NCBI GenBank assembly: GCA_023511535.1
Contig: JAIMBK010000028.1
Span: forward strand, 1-38,858
Direction: 5' to 3'
Length of the DNA: 38,858 nt
Source: Armatimonadota bacterium
GTDB taxonomy: Bacteria > Bacillota > Desulfotomaculia > Desulfotomaculales > Nap2-2B
The notes under the pieces are model-generated. The model did not search any database and had not been told where the DNA came from. It saw only the letters and a list, made by a program, of their open reading frames with translations. Position 1 is the first letter of the stretch. The number at the start of each line of letters is the position of its first letter. Made by a program: the position numbers and the translations under genes. Below, piece after piece: positions 37,910 to 38,858 of the stretch.

Positions 37910-38275
37910 ATGCCGGCAGCATGTCTTTGTGGGGGCAAAACTATAGAAAAAAAGGTAACCGTGGAAAGGCGTCTAAAGGGAGGTAACGTTCTCTTTAAAG
38001 GTGTTCCGGCCTTTGTTTGCCAAAAGTGTGGTGAACGTTATTTTTCTGCTAAAACAGTGAAAAGAATGGACTATCTGTTGTCGCAAAAAAAGGAGGAAAA
38101 AGAAATTGATTTTTCCGTAGACCCAAAAGAGCAGTATCTCGAAGACATTTTAAAATTGATGAATCAACAAAACTTAATGCCTTATGGAGTTGCCTTGAAC
38201 CAGCCGGTTTTGTCGTCGGAAGTTTTTTTTACCATCGGGAGAATAAAATCAATAACGGATAAAATTGCCAGCTAG
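37910..38275 (+). CDS. YgiT-type zinc-finger protein, probable antitoxin (MqsA-like N-terminus)
   Basis: A 121-residue protein. The N-terminus resembles the zinc-binding half of MqsA/YgiT antitoxins: C5-x-C7-G-G, then FVCQKCGERYFSA (C36 and C39). The usual first pair is CxxC; here it is CLC, so zinc binding may be altered. The middle is a helical MqsA-like linker; the C-terminal 50 residues (DFSVDPKEQYLEDILKLMNQ onward) are unlike the DNA-binding HTH of MqsA, which may be missing, so DNA binding could be left to the MerR protein. ATG 37910 follows AGGAGG at good spacing. It would neutralise the DUF4258 toxin. Confidence 0.78.
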   Translation: MPAACLCGGKTIEKKVTVERRLKGGNVLFKGVPAFVCQKCGERYFSAKTVKRMDYLLSQKKEEKEIDFSVDPKEQYLEDILKLMNQQNLMPYGVALNQPVLSSEVFFTIGRIKSITDKIAS

Positions 38276-38446
38276 TGTAACGATTATCGCCACCCGGGCC
38301 ATTTCCCGGATCGCCCGCCGCGCCACGAGCTCCCTTGCCCGGGCTTTTCACCTTTCTTTGCGGGCGCGTTTTTTCCAGGCCGTAAAAAACTCCTCCCAGC
38401 CGGAACCGTCTTGTTTTTCTTTTTCTCCAAATTCCATCGCCATCAC
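38249..38446 (-). pseudogene. Degenerate minus-strand reading frame with in-frame TGA
   Basis: From about 38446 to 38348 the minus strand reads VMAMEFGEKEKQDGSGWEEFF then WKKRARKER and a TGA; the same frame continues after it as KARARELVARRAIREMARVA to a second stop at 38249. Another TGA lies further upstream. The protein-like composition suggests an eroded gene, perhaps overlapping the end of the zinc-finger gene. I cannot name it. The rest of 38276-38600 has no other supportable gene. Confidence 0.25.
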
Positions 38447-38606
38447 CCGCGAAATTCCGCTCGTGTTCAGGATGATTAACCGGAAAACTCTTCACCACCA
38501 GTATAAACCGGCCGTCCCCGGCCAGTCAATGATCCGGTCTGATCCCGATAATTTGGAACAACCGCCGGGCTCTAAATTTTAATCTCTTTTTTCCCTACGG
38601 CACCTG

Positions 38607-38615
38607 TGGTATAAT
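38607..38615 (+). promoter_or_regulatory. Possible extended -10 promoter (TGGTATAAT)
   Basis: A perfect TATAAT at 38610-38615 with TG one base upstream. The -35 region (about 38587-38592) is a T run. It precedes the interrupted small frame at 38637. Confidence 0.45.
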
Positions 38616-38636
38616 AACCCCCGAAGGAGCGATCCC

Positions 38637-38729
38637 GTGCCGGATAACGAGCGGTGGAAACAATGATTGGAAATCTGGAAGTTAAACCTGGAAAAAGCCC
38701 GGCAAGAAGCGGAAAAATTGCGCTGTTGA
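38637..38729 (+). pseudogene. Small open frame interrupted by an in-frame TGA
   Basis: GTG 38637, with AAGGAG 7 bp upstream (38624-38629), reads MPDNERWKQ, then TGA (38664-38666), then LEIWKLNLEKARQEAEKLRC and TGA at 38727-38729. A single-base change of TGG to TGA would explain the break. Both halves look alike in style. A 40-bp gap separates it from the nucleotidyltransferase-like gene at the edge, so it may be the small first gene of that unit. Confidence 0.4.
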
Positions 38730-38768
38730 TTTTTAGGTTTTGGGAAATATTTTAAGTGAGTGGTAGTT

Positions 38769-38858
38769 ATGGAATTAACTTCAGAACAAAAGCAAAGGTA
38801 TAAAGAAGCCTGGCAAAAACAGGCAATTAGAGATCTGAACAAAAGGGAAGCCCGCCGT
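38769..38858 (+). CDS. Probable nucleotidyltransferase (MNT type), N-terminal 30 residues, cut by the window edge
   Basis: ATG 38769 opens a frame that stays open to the window end. It reads MELTSEQKQRYKEAWQKQ, then an Arg/Glu/Lys-rich helix (LNKREARR). This charged helical N-terminus is what I expect before the G-S-x10-D-x-D active site of an MNT/MinimalNTase nucleotidyltransferase, usually paired with a HEPN protein; the catalytic motif itself lies outside the window, so the call is tentative. Confidence 0.45.
   Translation, partial: MELTSEQKQRYKEAWQKQAIRDLNKREARR

Noticed and set aside
38664..38666. Selenocysteine at the in-frame TGA
   Set aside because: No SECIS-like stem was seen right after the codon and no selenoprotein family is recognisable; a nonsense mutation is simpler.

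Overview
The window looks like a chromosomal segment of a G+C-rich Firmicute of the Clostridia, probably a relative of Desulfotomaculum or Pelotomaculum. This is inferred from strong AGGAGG-type ribosome sites, frequent GTG/TTG starts, near-consensus sigma-A promoters, surface proteins with S-layer homology (SLH) domains and a DIP1984-family gene. I saw no rRNA, tRNA or CRISPR array.

The G+C-rich backbone is a cell-surface and polysaccharide locus: a ManC-type mannose-1-phosphate guanylyltransferase/isomerase (170-1540), a GT4 glycosyltransferase (6219-7463), a WbaP-like initiating sugar transferase (7800-9263), a WecA/TagO-like transferase (32169-33272), GalU (33495-34367) and a phosphogluco/phosphomannomutase (35514-36932). 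Between these lie envelope genes: a TPR protein, an SLH protein and a PQQ-type beta-propeller protein (15777-20971, minus strand), a 1346-residue subtilisin with three C-terminal SLH domains (24824-28864, minus strand), and a lipoprotein-like FAD oxidoreductase (29926-32001). An ECF sigma factor and a membrane anti-sigma factor with a DUF4349-like outer part (21712-23903) sit in the middle. The same bipartite ECF-type promoter (GGAACTT, 16 nt, GTCTAA) occurs upstream of the sigma gene and of the DIP1984 gene about 6 kb away, which suggests a small local regulon.

Accessory DNA interrupts the backbone. A Ski2-like helicase (1692-4933) is split by a -1 frame change exactly at an A AAA AAC heptamer. 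The most unusual item is at 9417-13175: a DUF1848 protein with a C-terminal CX3CX2C cluster, followed by a 916-residue protein joining an N-terminal SAM-methyltransferase-like domain, a reverse transcriptase with YVDD, and a C-terminal HEAT-like region. I know of no described system with this layout. An IS1634-like transposase remnant and an internally deleted copy of the downstream TPR gene follow directly.

Toxin-antitoxin modules are dense: a PIN tail (1-129), a PIN remnant plus Phd/VapC (5041-6118), HicB/HicA (13840-14306), two AbrB/PIN pairs (24109-24745 and 29189-29939), and a MerR/DUF4258/YgiT-type zinc-finger group (37115-38275) whose promoter carries a perfect palindrome in its spacer. 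Nucleotidyltransferase pieces lie at 14476-14685 (decayed) and at the right edge (38769 onward, cut by the window). Intergenic regions hold degenerate CTTTGTGCC-type repeats and several short tandem repeats.
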